DNA of 64,000 nucleotides from Chitinophagaceae bacterium (GCA_016721725.1 JADKHN010000006.1:951001-1015000), one strand, 5' to 3'; numbered from the stretch's first letter, positions 49,703 through 59,262 are shown. The notes: generated by a model from the letters alone, not told the origin. Numbers and translations: made by a program.

Positions 49703-52453
49703 CTATATTGAGAAAGCCGTATCCACGATCTTCGCCTGTTCCTGTGCATGCACTTTCGCATATCCCGTAGCCGTTGCCGCACTGGGCTGACGGCTGATGA
49801 TCAGGAAATTGATGTGCTGCAGGTTCATCCTCAGGAAAGTAGCGGCCCCCATATTCAGCGGTTCTTCCTGCACCCAATACCAGATGGCCTTACTGTACTT
49901 CTTATATAATTCATCCAGCTGTTTTTGTGGTAAGGGATAGATCTGCTCCAGCCTGATGATGGCCACATCATTGCGGTTCTCTTTCTGACGTCGCTCGGCC
50001 AGGTCAAAATAGATCTTGCCACTGCAGAACAGGACCTTTTTTATCTCCGATGGTGCTGAAACCGATTCATCATCGATGACTTCTTTGAACCCGCCGATGG
50101 TGAATTCACGGGTCAGACTAAAACTGCCCGGATGACGGAGGTTGGCCTTGGGTGAAAAGTTGATCAGGGGTTTCCTGAAAGGCCAGGCCAGTTGCCTCCG
50201 CAGCCCGTGAAAGAAATTGGCGGCGGTGGTCACATTGGTGACCACCATGTTCAATTCAGCGCACTGCTGTAAGAAACGTTCCATCCTGGCGCTGCTGTGC
50301 TCGGGACCCTGTCCTTCATACCCATGCGGCAATAACATCACCAGTCCGTTCATACGCTGCCACTTGGTTTCCGCCGCGGCGATGAACTGGTCGATCATTG
50401 TTTGAGCCCCGTTACAGAAATCACCGAACTGGGCCTCCCAGATCGTGAGGGCATTGGGATTGGCCATGGCATATCCGTACTCGAATCCCAGTACCGCATA
50501 TTCACTCAGCAATGAGTTGTAGATCCGGAAAGGTTGCTGGCTGTCTGCCAAATGGTCCAGCCGGTTGTATTCATTATTGTTGGTCTCGTCGTATAGTACG
50601 GCATGCCGGTGACTGAAAGTTCCCCGCTTCACATCCTGTCCGCTCATGCGAACGTCTTTTCCCTCAAGCAATAAACTTCCATAAGCCATGAGTTCGGCGG
50701 TCGCCCAGTCTATTTTCTGCTCATCATGGAATAATTTCTGTTTGTCCTGCACCAGTTTCTCCACTTTACGTAAAGGCTTGAATCCCTCCGGCCATCGCAT
50801 CAGTCCGTCGAAAAGCGATTTCACCAGTTCATCGGTAATGGCCGTGACAGGCGAGGAATGGAAATCTTCGGCCTTTGCCCTGCGCAGGCTTTTCCAAACC
50901 AGTTCAGGTGGCTGATAGGTATAGGGAAGCGGGTTCTGTTTTACCTCATCCAGACGCTCCTGCAATTCAGCGAGGTATTGTTGTTCCATTTCCCTGGCGA
51001 GGCTGCGGGCATCTTCTTCCCCGTTCTCGATCAGGAACTGGGTATACACTTCCCGGGGATTCAGGTGCTTGTCGATCAGGGCGTACAATTGCGGCTGGGT
51101 GAACTTCGGCTCATCGCCCTCGTTATGTCCGTGCCGGCGGTAACAGACCATATCGATGAAAATATCGCTGTTGAATTCCTGGCGATAGAGTGTGGCGATC
51201 TCGGCGGCCTTGACCACGGCTTCGGCATCATCCCCGTTCACGTGCAATACCGGTGCCTGCACCATGGCGGCCGCGGAAGTACAGTAATCGGCGGTCCGCG
51301 CATCGTCAAAATCGGTGGTGAAACCGATCTGGTTATTGATCACGAAGTGGATCGTGCCGCCGGTATAATAACCCGGCAGTCCGCTCATCTGCAAAACCTC
51401 GTACACGATCCCCTGTCCGGCGACCGAGGCGTCGCCATGAATGAGGATCGGCAATATCTTATCATAATCGCTCTTATACAATACATCGGCCTTGCTCCTG
51501 GCGAATCCCAGGACGATGGGGTCAACGGCTTCCAGGTGCGAGGGATTGGGACTGAGTTTCAGGTGAATGCTCTTCCCCGAAGCCGTCTGCACATCACTGC
51601 CAAAGCCGAGGTGGTACTTCACATCCCCGCTTCCCATCGTGGTATCGGGCGTGCTGGTTCCTTCGAATTCGGTGAATATCTGTTCGTAGGTCTTGCCCAT
51701 GATATTGGCCAGTACATTCAACCTTCCCCGGTGCGCCATACCGATCACCACTTCCTGCACATTGTTTTTGGCCGAAGTGTCAATGATCGCATCCAGCGCG
51801 GCGATGGTCGTCTCTCCGCCTTCCAGCGAAAATCGTTTTTGTCCCACGTATTTTGTTTGCAGGAATTTTTCAAACATCACCCCCTCATTGAGCTTCTGAA
51901 GGATCCGCTTTTTTTGAACCAGGCTGACCGGCTGCAGGATGGTATGCTCAACGGCCTGGGTTAGCCAGTCGATCTTCTTTTGATCATTCAGGGCGCTGAT
52001 CTCCACGCCGACATGGTGGGTATAGCATTTTTGTAAATGAGCCAGGATCTGTTGCAGGGTGGTTCGACCCAATCCGGCAAAAGCGCCCGCTTCAAATTCA
52101 AGGGCCAGGTCATTTTCATTGAGTCCGAAAAATGGCAGGTCAAGGTTGGCAAAGCGGTCCTTCCTTTCCCGGATGGGATTGGTCCTGGCCACGAGATGGC
52201 CTTTTTTCCGATAGGCGTTGATGAGTTGATAGACCGCGAATTCCTTGGCCAGACCGGTTTCTGAAATGGCCCCGGACGGCTCTTTCTTCCCGTTGCTGCT
52301 AACGTTAACCGCACCGCTGTTCACGGCAAAATCAAAACCCTCGAAGAATTTACGCAGGTCGGCATCCACTTGGGAAGGGTCCTTCACAAAATCCTGGTAC
52401 AGTCCTTCGATATAAGCCGGATGAGCATTGGTGATATATTGAAAATCCTTCAT
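49703..52453 (-). CDS. sucA: 2-oxoglutarate dehydrogenase E1 component
   Basis: A 916-residue thiamine-diphosphate enzyme that decarboxylates 2-oxoglutarate in the TCA cycle. The N-terminal ITNAHPAYIEGLYQDF and FEGFDF segments, the TPP-binding GDASVAGQGIVYEVLQMS and VNNQIGFTT, and the C-terminal transketolase-like half (YGYAMANPNALTIWEAQFGD) are in place. Length agrees with Bacteroidota SucA. The partner sucB is not in the window. A decayed GxxExxY gene follows. Confidence 0.97.
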   Translation of the reverse strand: MKDFQYITNAHPAYIEGLYQDFVKDPSQVDADLRKFFEGFDFAVNSGAVNVSSNGKKEPSGAISETGLAKEFAVYQLINAYRKKGHLVARTNPIRERKDRFANLDLPFFGLNENDLALEFEAGAFAGLGRTTLQQILAHLQKCYTHHVGVEISALNDQKKIDWLTQAVEHTILQPVSLVQKKRILQKLNEGVMFEKFLQTKYVGQKRFSLEGGETTIAALDAIIDTSAKNNVQEVVIGMAHRGRLNVLANIMGKTYEQIFTEFEGTSTPDTTMGSGDVKYHLGFGSDVQTASGKSIHLKLSPNPSHLEAVDPIVLGFARSKADVLYKSDYDKILPILIHGDASVAGQGIVYEVLQMSGLPGYYTGGTIHFVINNQIGFTTDFDDARTADYCTSAAAMVQAPVLHVNGDDAEAVVKAAEIATLYRQEFNSDIFIDMVCYRRHGHNEGDEPKFTQPQLYALIDKHLNPREVYTQFLIENGEEDARSLAREMEQQYLAELQERLDEVKQNPLPYTYQPPELVWKSLRRAKAEDFHSSPVTAITDELVKSLFDGLMRWPEGFKPLRKVEKLVQDKQKLFHDEQKIDWATAELMAYGSLLLEGKDVRMSGQDVKRGTFSHRHAVLYDETNNNEYNRLDHLADSQQPFRIYNSLLSEYAVLGFEYGYAMANPNALTIWEAQFGDFCNGAQTMIDQFIAAAETKWQRMNGLVMLLPHGYEGQGPEHSSARMERFLQQCAELNMVVTNVTTAANFFHGLRRQLAWPFRKPLINFSPKANLRHPGSFSLTREFTIGGFKEVIDDESVSAPSEIKKVLFCSGKIYFDLAERRQKENRNDVAIIRLEQIYPLPQKQLDELYKKYSKAIWYWVQEEPLNMGAATFLRMNLQHINFLIISRQPSAATATGYAKVHAQEQAKIVDTAFSI

Positions 52454-52616
52454 GGTAATGACTAAGTTTTGTTTTGGACCAGCCGCAGCACTTTACCCGG
52501 CATCGTTGTGTCACTCACTTGTACTATTTCAGCTCAGCTCAGCGAGACTGCAGGGAAGATGGGACACTGGAAAAACAAGATGCTTCTGGTCTAAATCGGC
52601 TGCAAATATCGGTTAA

Positions 52617-53114
52617 TTATGGATTGGATGATGGCGCTTTCGGAGGCAATTTGCCCATTAAAAAGGCGATGAAGCCGCTGAGGAGAACATAAGCGGAAAA
52701 GAAATAGAAGCCCGGCTCCAGGCTGGCCCGGGTATTCTGCATGGCATTGGCGCCCAGGAACGCCACGAAAATGCTGATGGCGAACACATCGGCCATGGCC
52801 CATTTGCTGATCACTCCAGCCAGGTTCGTCCAGCCGGATCGCGGTTCCCTGGCCAGCAGCAAATAAAAGACCAGTGCGGATTTAAACAGGGGAATGGCGA
52901 TACCGAACAAGGCGATCAGGACAAAAGGCCAGTAATGTCCGCCCTCCCAAAGGGTTTGGAGGGTTCCCAGCACACTGCGCTTTTCATCAAAAAGGCGGAT
53001 ATCCACTAAAAAATGGGTGGATATGTCAATATGGAGCATATCCAGTACCCATCCCAGGCCCAGCAAGACCAGGGAAATAATGTGTAAAAACAATAAGAAC
53101 CAGCGATTTAGCAT
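52617..53114 (-). CDS. Paraquat-inducible protein A family membrane protein
   Basis: A 165-residue protein with four membrane helices (about 8-27, 62-86, 103-122, 132-155). The segment KWAMADVFAISIFVAFLGANAM is the hallmark of PqiA, an inner-membrane partner of MCE lipid-transport systems. It is shorter than E. coli PqiA, which holds two such modules. No MCE gene is nearby. It is divergent from rpsT, about 100 bp apart. Confidence 0.85.
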   Translation of the reverse strand: MLNRWFLLFLHIISLVLLGLGWVLDMLHIDISTHFLVDIRLFDEKRSVLGTLQTLWEGGHYWPFVLIALFGIAIPLFKSALVFYLLLAREPRSGWTNLAGVISKWAMADVFAISIFVAFLGANAMQNTRASLEPGFYFFSAYVLLSGFIAFLMGKLPPKAPSSNP

Positions 53115-53184
53115 GATGCATGGTTTGAGACAGGCAATTTATAAATTATTCATTACTAAAAATCCATTATTCATTGAATTCCCC

Positions 53185-53192
53185 TATCTTTG
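53185..53192 (+). promoter_or_regulatory. -7 box TATCTTTG of rpsT
   Basis: Matches TAnnTTTG and lies 25 bp before the rpsT ATG. No TTG at the consensus distance was found. Confidence 0.55.
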
Positions 53193-53216
53193 CAGCCCAA
53201 AAATCAGTATTAAAAA

Positions 53217-53471
53217 ATGGCAAATCACTCAGCTACCAAGAAAGATGTTCGTCAGAGTACAAAACGCAACGAGCGTAACCGTTATTACGGCAAAACCACC
53301 CGTAACGCCATCCGCGACCTGAAAGCCAGCGAGAAGAAAGAAGCCGCTGACCAGTTTCCCAAGGTAGCCTCCATGATCGACAAACTGGCCAAACGCGGTA
53401 CCATACATAAGAATAAGGCCGCTAACCTGAAAAGTAAGCTGGCCCGCAAGATCAACGCCCAGGCAAAGTAA
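53217..53471 (+). CDS. rpsT: 30S ribosomal protein S20
   Basis: An 84-residue, very basic helical protein (MANHSATKKDVRQSTKRNER, KAANLKSKLARKINAQAK) that binds 16S rRNA. Length is normal. Monocistronic: a -7 box precedes it and a terminator hairpin follows 26 bp after the stop. Confidence 0.96.
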   Translation: MANHSATKKDVRQSTKRNERNRYYGKTTRNAIRDLKASEKKEAADQFPKVASMIDKLAKRGTIHKNKAANLKSKLARKINAQAK

Positions 53472-53496
53472 TTGACTACGTTCATCATATTTTTGT

Positions 53497-53529
53497 AAAC
53501 CCGTGATACAACTTATCGACGGGTTTTTT
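53497..53529 (+). terminator. Rho-independent terminator of rpsT
   Basis: Arms aaacccgt / acgggttt (53497-53504 and 53519-53526) with a 14-base loop, followed by T residues. Confidence 0.85.
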
Positions 53530-53560
53530 ATTTAGCTTTACAGTCTTCACTTAAATAAAC

Positions 53561-55321
53561 ATGGCAAAATACCTGTTCTATTTCCTTGTCTTCCTGAACA
53601 GCATAAACAGCGCATACAGTCAGTGTACCGCTCCCAATACCCCGGGTGTTTCCAGTTTGCTTTTACATGCCAGCGACACCCAGCTGACCGTTTACTACGA
53701 TACCACCAGCAATTCTCCGGCCACCAATATCTATTACCTGGGCATCTTGTCCACCTCATCGCCTCTCAGCAGTACTCCCGTGAACGGAACCGTTTACAAT
53801 CCCGGCGATGCGCTCGGGGGTGGAAATGTGATGTTCTATAATAAGAACTATATTCAAAAGCAAACAGGTTTGATCCCCGGCACTACTTATTATGTTTACG
53901 TTTATGCGGCGCGGACCTCATGCACGGGAGAACCGTTCTATAGTGTGGCCAATATAACCGATACCATTCAGACCTTTAGTGGCGCCCCCGGCATACCGGC
54001 CGGTTATTACGACGCGGCCAATGCCCTGAGCTGCAGTAATCTTAAAACGGCCTTGTACAATATCATCAAGCCGACCGTATCCAACCCGATCCCCACCTAT
54101 ACCGGTTTATGGAGTGCGTATTTTATCACGGATGACCGCTTGAACGACGCCGCCACTAAGACCATCGTTTGGGATGTTTATACCGATAATCCTTCGGGCA
54201 CTGAATGTGAGTCAACCTTTGGATCACCATACCAGGACAAAGGGTTATCAGGCACTATTGAATGCCAGCGGTACAACCGTGAACACGCGTTTCCGCAATC
54301 CTGGTTCGCATCCGCAGAACCCATGAGAAGCGATATGTTCATTGTTTATCCCACCGATAAAAAAGTGAACAGCATGAGGGGAAATTTCCCATACGGAAAA
54401 GTAACCACACCTACCTATACTTCTAATAACGGAACCAAACTGGGCGCTAATACCTTTTTATCGTATTACCACGGCAGTGCTTATGAGCCGATCAATGAGT
54501 ACAAAGGCGATCTCGCCAGGTCAACTTTTTATGTGGCTACGGCCTATGAAAATGATATCGCGTCCTGGCAAACCAATTCGATCGCAGACAGTGCATTGAA
54601 CGGCACCGCCTACCCGTCATTTGATTACTGGTACATCAAACTCATGTACCAATGGCATATCCTTGATCCGGTCAGCTCCAAGGAGACCGATCGTAACAAC
54701 GACATTTACATGATCCAGGGAAATCGTAACCCTTATATCGACCATCCCGAATATGTCGCCCTGGCTTGGCAGTGCAGTGGCGCTTTACCCGTCACCATTA
54801 TTGATTTCACCGCCGCCCTCAACAATGAATCAGTGCTCCTGAAATGGTATGCGACCTATGAGACACAATTCAAGTCCTACGATATTCAGCGAAGCACCGA
54901 TGGCAACCGCTTCTTTACGGTCGGATCCATTGTCGGCAGGAACCTGGCCAATTATTCTTTTGTTGATGAACATTTGCCCAACTCCGAACTCGCCTATTAC
55001 CGCCTGCAGCTGAACGACGCTGACGGAAAATCTGAGTACAGCAAGACGATCGCCATACGGCTGAATACAAAATATACCGACGCCCTGGTTTACCCCAATC
55101 CAACCCCCGGAAAATTAACGGTTACGCTGAAACAGGCCTTGCAGCAAAGCGGGCAGATCCTCATCACCGATATCGCCGGCAGGCAGGTATGGAGCGGGAC
55201 CATCCCGGCAAATCAAAAAAATGTTCCCCTTAACGCTTCCGGGTTCGCACCGGGCAGGTACTTCATTTCGATCCTGGGCAACAATACGATCATACACCAG
55301 TCATTCGTGATCGCCCGATAA
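53561..55321 (+). CDS. Secreted endonuclease I family protein with T9SS sorting domain
   Basis: A 586-residue exported nuclease. Signal peptide (1-20), a fibronectin-III-like part (about 25-135), an endonuclease I domain (about 150-400) with the catalytic H242 in YNREHAFPQSW and MRGNFPYGKV, then a beta-sandwich and a C-terminal type IX secretion sorting domain (about 505-586: VYPNPTPGKLTVTL, FAPGRYFISI, SFVIAR). It probably degrades extracellular DNA for food. It is 90 bp after rpsT with a terminator between. Confidence 0.92.
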   Translation: MAKYLFYFLVFLNSINSAYSQCTAPNTPGVSSLLLHASDTQLTVYYDTTSNSPATNIYYLGILSTSSPLSSTPVNGTVYNPGDALGGGNVMFYNKNYIQKQTGLIPGTTYYVYVYAARTSCTGEPFYSVANITDTIQTFSGAPGIPAGYYDAANALSCSNLKTALYNIIKPTVSNPIPTYTGLWSAYFITDDRLNDAATKTIVWDVYTDNPSGTECESTFGSPYQDKGLSGTIECQRYNREHAFPQSWFASAEPMRSDMFIVYPTDKKVNSMRGNFPYGKVTTPTYTSNNGTKLGANTFLSYYHGSAYEPINEYKGDLARSTFYVATAYENDIASWQTNSIADSALNGTAYPSFDYWYIKLMYQWHILDPVSSKETDRNNDIYMIQGNRNPYIDHPEYVALAWQCSGALPVTIIDFTAALNNESVLLKWYATYETQFKSYDIQRSTDGNRFFTVGSIVGRNLANYSFVDEHLPNSELAYYRLQLNDADGKSEYSKTIAIRLNTKYTDALVYPNPTPGKLTVTLKQALQQSGQILITDIAGRQVWSGTIPANQKNVPLNASGFAPGRYFISILGNNTIIHQSFVIAR

Positions 55322-55411
55322 GCGGCGGCACAGCGATTGAGATTTCATTTTTTCCCGGCCGGCAAACTCCGGCAACTAAAATTATTGTAGCTTGAAAAAA
55401 AATCGGGTTGC

Positions 55412-57136
55412 ATGAAAAAGATCTTCTCCGCGCTCCTCATCATACTTTCTGGTTATTCATCGCATGCGCAACAATGCCGTTTTGAACGCAGTGAAGGACG
55501 GGAAAGCGCCACTTATTTTGAAGCGGTGGACTGGTACAAGAATCTTGATAAGATATCAGACAAACTGCTGGTCAGGGAAATGGGCCCAACGGATGCGGGT
55601 TATCCCCTGCACCTGGTCCTGCTCAGCGCCGACGGGAAATTCGACCCGGTCGCCTGGCATAAACAGGGAAAGGCGGTCTTGCTCATCAACAACGGGATCC
55701 ATCCCGGCGAACCCGACGGGATCGACGCCAGCATGCTTCTGGTGAGGGATATCGTGAAGGGAAAAGTGAAATTGCCGGCCAATGTGGCTCTCGCGTTCAT
55801 TCCCGTTTACAATATCGGCGGCTGTCTGAACCGGAATTCCTATTCGCGGGTTAACCAGAACGGACCGCTTGAATATGGTTTCAGAGGTAACGCACAGAAC
55901 CTTGACCTGAACCGCGATTTCACCAAATGCGACAGCAAGGATGCCCGTTCATTCGCCCAGTTGTTCCACTGGCTCGATCCCGACATCCTGATGGACAATC
56001 ATGTCAGTGACGGTGCGGATTACCAGCATACCATGACCCTCCTCACCACCCAATATGATAAACTGGGTGCAGACCTGGGCGCCTGGTTACGCGAAAGATT
56101 TGAACCCCTCTTGTTCAAAGGCATGAAAGAAAAAAGTTGGGACATGATCCCCTATGTCAATTTCGAAGGCGTCGATCTCAGCAAAGGCATGGACATGTTC
56201 TATGACCCTCCCCGTTATTCATCCGGTTATGCGGCCCTGTTCCAAACCATCGGTTTCGTTCCGGAAACGCATATGTTAAAGCCATACAAAGACCGGGTGC
56301 TATCCACTTATTCATTGATGCAGACCCTGATCGAAACGTCTGCCGCCAATGCCACAGAACTGATCAGTCAGCGGAAGAAAGCGAGGGCGGAAGTGATCCG
56401 GGAAAAAAGCTTTCCGCTGAACTGGATCAATGATACCACCAAATACGCACTCATCAGTTTCAAAGGATTTGAACAGGCTTACCGGACCAGTGAAGTGACC
56501 GGGCAAAAGACCATGTATTTCGACCGGTCAAAACCCTTTACACAGGAAGTGAAATTCTACCATGCCTTCAAACCGGTCAATTTCATTGATGCGCCTGCTG
56601 CTTATATCATTCCACAGGGTTGGGGAACGGTGATCGATCTGCTGAAAATGAACGGGGTGATCCTGCAAGCATTGGCAAAAGACACGATCATGGAAGTCAA
56701 TGCCTACCATATCGACGACTATAGGTCTTCATCCAGGCCTTATGAGAAACACCACCGCAACACCGGGGTGAAGGTAACGGCCGGCTTGCAAAAGGTCAGG
56801 TTCCTCAAGGGCGATTTTGTGATCCCGATGAATCAAATTGCCAACCGCTATCTATTCGAAATGCTGGAGCCTTCCGGGGATGACAGTTTCTTCGCCTGGA
56901 ATTTCTTCGATGCGATCCTGCAGCAAAAGGAAGGTTACAGCGATTACCGCTGGGAGGATGTGGCGGCCGAATGGTTGCGTAAGAACCCGGATCTGAAACA
57001 AAAACTGGAATCCAAAAAAGCGGCTGATCCAAAATTTGCGGCCAGTGGTCCGGCCCAGCTGGATTTCATCTATAAAAATTCTCCCTATTATGAACCGGTC
57101 CATAACCGGTACCCGGTTTACCGATTGGAAAAATAG
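55412..57136 (+). CDS. M14 family zinc carboxypeptidase-like protein
   Basis: A 574-residue exported peptidase (signal peptide about 1-19). The zinc site is H97 and E100 in NGIHPGEPDG and H197 in LMDNHVSDG; R168 in NLDLNRDF fits the substrate-binding arginine. The C-terminal half (about 350-574) is a beta-rich domain of unknown role. Residues 21-33 (QCRFERSEGRESA) look out of place between signal peptide and fold, and their DNA resembles a dispersed repeat of the type that ends up read as RFERSE. It stands alone, 90 bp after the nuclease gene. Confidence 0.88.
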   Translation: MKKIFSALLIILSGYSSHAQQCRFERSEGRESATYFEAVDWYKNLDKISDKLLVREMGPTDAGYPLHLVLLSADGKFDPVAWHKQGKAVLLINNGIHPGEPDGIDASMLLVRDIVKGKVKLPANVALAFIPVYNIGGCLNRNSYSRVNQNGPLEYGFRGNAQNLDLNRDFTKCDSKDARSFAQLFHWLDPDILMDNHVSDGADYQHTMTLLTTQYDKLGADLGAWLRERFEPLLFKGMKEKSWDMIPYVNFEGVDLSKGMDMFYDPPRYSSGYAALFQTIGFVPETHMLKPYKDRVLSTYSLMQTLIETSAANATELISQRKKARAEVIREKSFPLNWINDTTKYALISFKGFEQAYRTSEVTGQKTMYFDRSKPFTQEVKFYHAFKPVNFIDAPAAYIIPQGWGTVIDLLKMNGVILQALAKDTIMEVNAYHIDDYRSSSRPYEKHHRNTGVKVTAGLQKVRFLKGDFVIPMNQIANRYLFEMLEPSGDDSFFAWNFFDAILQQKEGYSDYRWEDVAAEWLRKNPDLKQKLESKKAADPKFAASGPAQLDFIYKNSPYYEPVHNRYPVYRLEK

Positions 57137-57283
57137 CAAGTTTATTTACTCAACTAATTGATTTATAAACTTTTACAAAATTGTCAGGCGATGCTCTATT
57201 GACCGGTGGGAAAAAAGGTCTAAATCCCTTTCCACCATTGCACAATTATCCATTCTCTATTACCCATTTTCCATTAAAAACCT

Positions 57284-57291
57284 TACCTTTG
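57284..57291 (+). promoter_or_regulatory. -7 box TACCTTTG of the rpsF-rpsR-rplI operon
   Basis: Matches TAnnTTTG, 57 bp before the rpsF ATG. The -33 element is not clear. Confidence 0.55.
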
Positions 57292-57347
57292 CTGCCCGTT
57301 CAAAAAAACGGATCAACAACATTTTTTAAACAAAATCAATCAGGGAA

Positions 57348-57704
57348 ATGAACAACTACGAATTGATGGTGATTTTTACCCCTGTGCTGTCTGACGAAGA
57401 ATTCAAAGCCGCTCAGAAAAAATACGCCGACCTCGTGACCGAACACGGAGGTGAGGTGTTGCACACCAATCCCTGGGGACTGAAATCGCTGGCCTATCCC
57501 ATTGCCAAAAAAACCACCGGTTTATATTGGGTAATGGAGTATAAAGCGCCATCCAGCTTCAATGAAAAGTTGAAAATTCAACTTTTGCGTGACGAATCAC
57601 AGATGCGTCACATGTTCACTGCACTCGATAAATACGCCGTCGAGTACAATACGAAAAAGAGAAGTGGTGTACAATATTCAGCAACTGAAAAAGCGGAGGC
57701 ATAA
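57348..57704 (+). CDS. rpsF: 30S ribosomal protein S6
   Basis: A 118-residue S6: NYELMVIFTPVLSDEEFKAA at the start, WGLKSLAYPIAKKTTGLYWV in the middle, and a short Lys/Ala tail. S6 pairs with S18 on the platform of the 30S subunit, and its gene is followed after 2 bp by rpsR, the usual order. Length is normal. Confidence 0.97.
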   Translation: MNNYELMVIFTPVLSDEEFKAAQKKYADLVTEHGGEVLHTNPWGLKSLAYPIAKKTTGLYWVMEYKAPSSFNEKLKIQLLRDESQMRHMFTALDKYAVEYNTKKRSGVQYSATEKAEA

Positions 57705-57706
57705 TC

Positions 57707-57973
57707 ATGGCAAAAGCAAACGAGATAAAATATCTTACCGCCATCAAAGCGGAGAAGCGTCCAAAGAAATATTGCCGCTTTAAGAAGATGGGCATTCATT
57801 ATATCGATTATAAGGATGCCGAGTTCCTGAAAAAATTCCTTAACGAGCAAGGCCGCATGTTACCGCGCCGCATTACCGGGAACTCTCTGAAGTTCCAGCG
57901 TAAAGTGGGCGATGCGATCAAGAAGGCCCGCCAGATGGCGATCCTGCCTTACGTTACCGATCTTTTAAAATAA
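57707..57973 (+). CDS. rpsR: 30S ribosomal protein S18
   Basis: An 88-residue basic S18 (KKYCRFKKMGIHYIDYKD, LPRRITGNSLKFQRKVGDAI, ARQMAILPYV). It lies 2 bp after rpsF. A 97 bp spacer with a palindrome and a gagcgaagccgaag-type string separates it from rplI. Confidence 0.97.
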   Translation: MAKANEIKYLTAIKAEKRPKKYCRFKKMGIHYIDYKDAEFLKKFLNEQGRMLPRRITGNSLKFQRKVGDAIKKARQMAILPYVTDLLK

Positions 57974-57984
57974 TTTTTTTTCAC

Positions 57985-58050
57985 CACCCTAATCCCGGTG
58001 ATAACCGGGAGAAAGCCCTGAGAACTGAGCGAAGCCGAAGTATCAAAGGG
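57985..58050. repeat. Dispersed-repeat-like sequence between rpsR and rplI
   Basis: A small hairpin cccggtgataaccggg (about 57993-58008) followed by ccctgagaactgagcgaagccgaagtatcaaaggg. The tgagcgaagc string also occurs before the palindrome at 29.49 kb. It looks like a repetitive element lodged inside a ribosomal protein operon. Confidence 0.55.
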
Positions 58051-58070
58051 TTGGGTAAAAATGCAAAATC

Positions 58071-58517
58071 ATGCAGGTAATATTGATCCAGGATGTGAAT
58101 AATCTAGGCGGTGTCAATGAGTTGGTATCCGTGAAGAACGGTTACGGCCGCAATTATCTCATTCCCAAGAAACTGGCCATTGAAGCCAACCCTTCCAATA
58201 TGAAGATGATGGAAGAGAAGAAGAAACAACAGGCCAAGAAAGAAGCCAAGTTACTGGCAGAACTCAACAGCGTGATCGCCGTACTGAATGACGGAGCCCT
58301 GAAAGTCGGTGCCAAGACCGGTACCAGCGGAAAGATCTTCGGAAGCGTTACTTCTGTTCAGCTGGCGCGCGCCATCAAGGAACAGAAAGGCTACGAGATC
58401 GACCGTCGCAGGATCAGCATCATTGATGATGTGAAGGAACTGGGTACTTACAAGGCGAAGATCGATTTCGGTAATGGCACGGAAACTGAAGTGGAATTTG
58501 AAGTGATCGCAGAGTAA
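58071..58517 (+). CDS. rplI: 50S ribosomal protein L9
   Basis: A 148-residue L9: N-terminal rRNA-binding domain (MQVILIQDVNNLGGVNELVS, VKNGYGRNYLIPKKLA), a long connecting helix rich in Lys/Glu/Ala, and a C-terminal domain (about 80-148). It ends the rpsF-rpsR-rplI operon and is followed by a strong terminator. Confidence 0.97.
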   Translation: MQVILIQDVNNLGGVNELVSVKNGYGRNYLIPKKLAIEANPSNMKMMEEKKKQQAKKEAKLLAELNSVIAVLNDGALKVGAKTGTSGKIFGSVTSVQLARAIKEQKGYEIDRRRISIIDDVKELGTYKAKIDFGNGTETEVEFEVIAE

Positions 58518-58543
58518 AAACGTATTCTCCTTTTATGGAATAG

Positions 58544-58570
58544 GTCCCGGGTTTCCCCGGGACTTTTTTT
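58544..58570 (+). terminator. Rho-independent terminator after rplI
   Basis: Perfect hairpin gtcccggg-tttc-cccgggac (58544-58563) followed by seven T. Confidence 0.93.
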
Positions 58571-58702
58571 ATTTCCCTCGGCCGGATCCCGGCCCCGCAT
58601 CCGGAAATAGCAGTGAATTACAGTTTGTATAAAATCATAACTAATTGATATCAAATTCAATACAGTGCATTTAGGCCCAGACCCAAGTATTTTAACGTCA
58701 TC

Positions 58703-58733
58703 TTGTGATTTTACACATAAAGCACTATCTTTA
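58703..58733 (+). promoter_or_regulatory. Promoter of the RRM protein gene, with a long 5' leader
   Basis: TTG (58703-58705), a 20-base spacer and TATCTTTA (58726-58733), one base off TAnnTTTG. The leader would be about 115-120 bases, A/T-rich, to the ATG at 58858. The rest of the 340 bp gap (58571-58702) shows nothing else that I can identify. Confidence 0.5.
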
Positions 58734-58857
58734 ACCCGAATTAATGGTTTTAGTTTTCTGCTATTGGCTGAAGTAGCTTTCTTTCGAAGTCCGATTCAGT
58801 TCATTGTATAACTAAGTCATTATTGTATTTTTATTTATTTATTAAAAAGTTTTTACA

Positions 58858-59262
58858 ATGAACATCTATGTAGGTAATCTGAGTTGGTCCATGACTGATG
58901 ACGATTTAATGAATCTCTTCACACAGTACGGAAGCGTTTCCAGTGCTAAGATCCTCAAAGACAAAATGAACGGCCGCAGCAAAGGCTTTGGCTTTGTTGA
59001 AATGGAAGACGAAGAAGCAGCCAAGACTGCGATCGCCAACCTCAACGAAACTGAAGTTCAGGGTCGTAAGTTGATCGTCAACGAATCACAACCACGCCAG
59101 GAAGGCGACTACAAGAAGCGCAGCTTCGGCGGCGGCGGCGGTGGTGGCTACAAGAAAAGCGGCGGTTACGGCGGCGGTGGAAGCCGTGGTGGCGGCGGTG
59201 GCTATGGTGGCGGAAGCCGCGGTGGCAACGGCGGCGGTGGTGGATACAACAGGGATTATTGA
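58858..59262 (+). CDS. RRM-domain RNA-binding protein with glycine-rich tail
   Basis: A 134-residue protein. The RRM fold (1-82) has RNP2 IYVGNL (3-8) and RNP1 KGFGFVEM (42-49). The tail (about 96-134) is glycine-rich with Arg/Tyr/Lys, like cold-induced RNA-binding proteins of plants and cyanobacteria, and may phase-separate or bind RNA loosely. Such proteins are common in Bacteroidota. A long untranslated leader (about 118 bases) hints at post-transcriptional control such as cold response; this is inference. Confidence 0.94.
   Translation: MNIYVGNLSWSMTDDDLMNLFTQYGSVSSAKILKDKMNGRSKGFGFVEMEDEEAAKTAIANLNETEVQGRKLIVNESQPRQEGDYKKRSFGGGGGGGYKKSGGYGGGGSRGGGGGYGGGSRGGNGGGGGYNRDY

Noticed and set aside
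50858..51964. 368-residue open frame antisense to sucA
   Set aside because: Shadow of sucA; no recognisable protein pattern.
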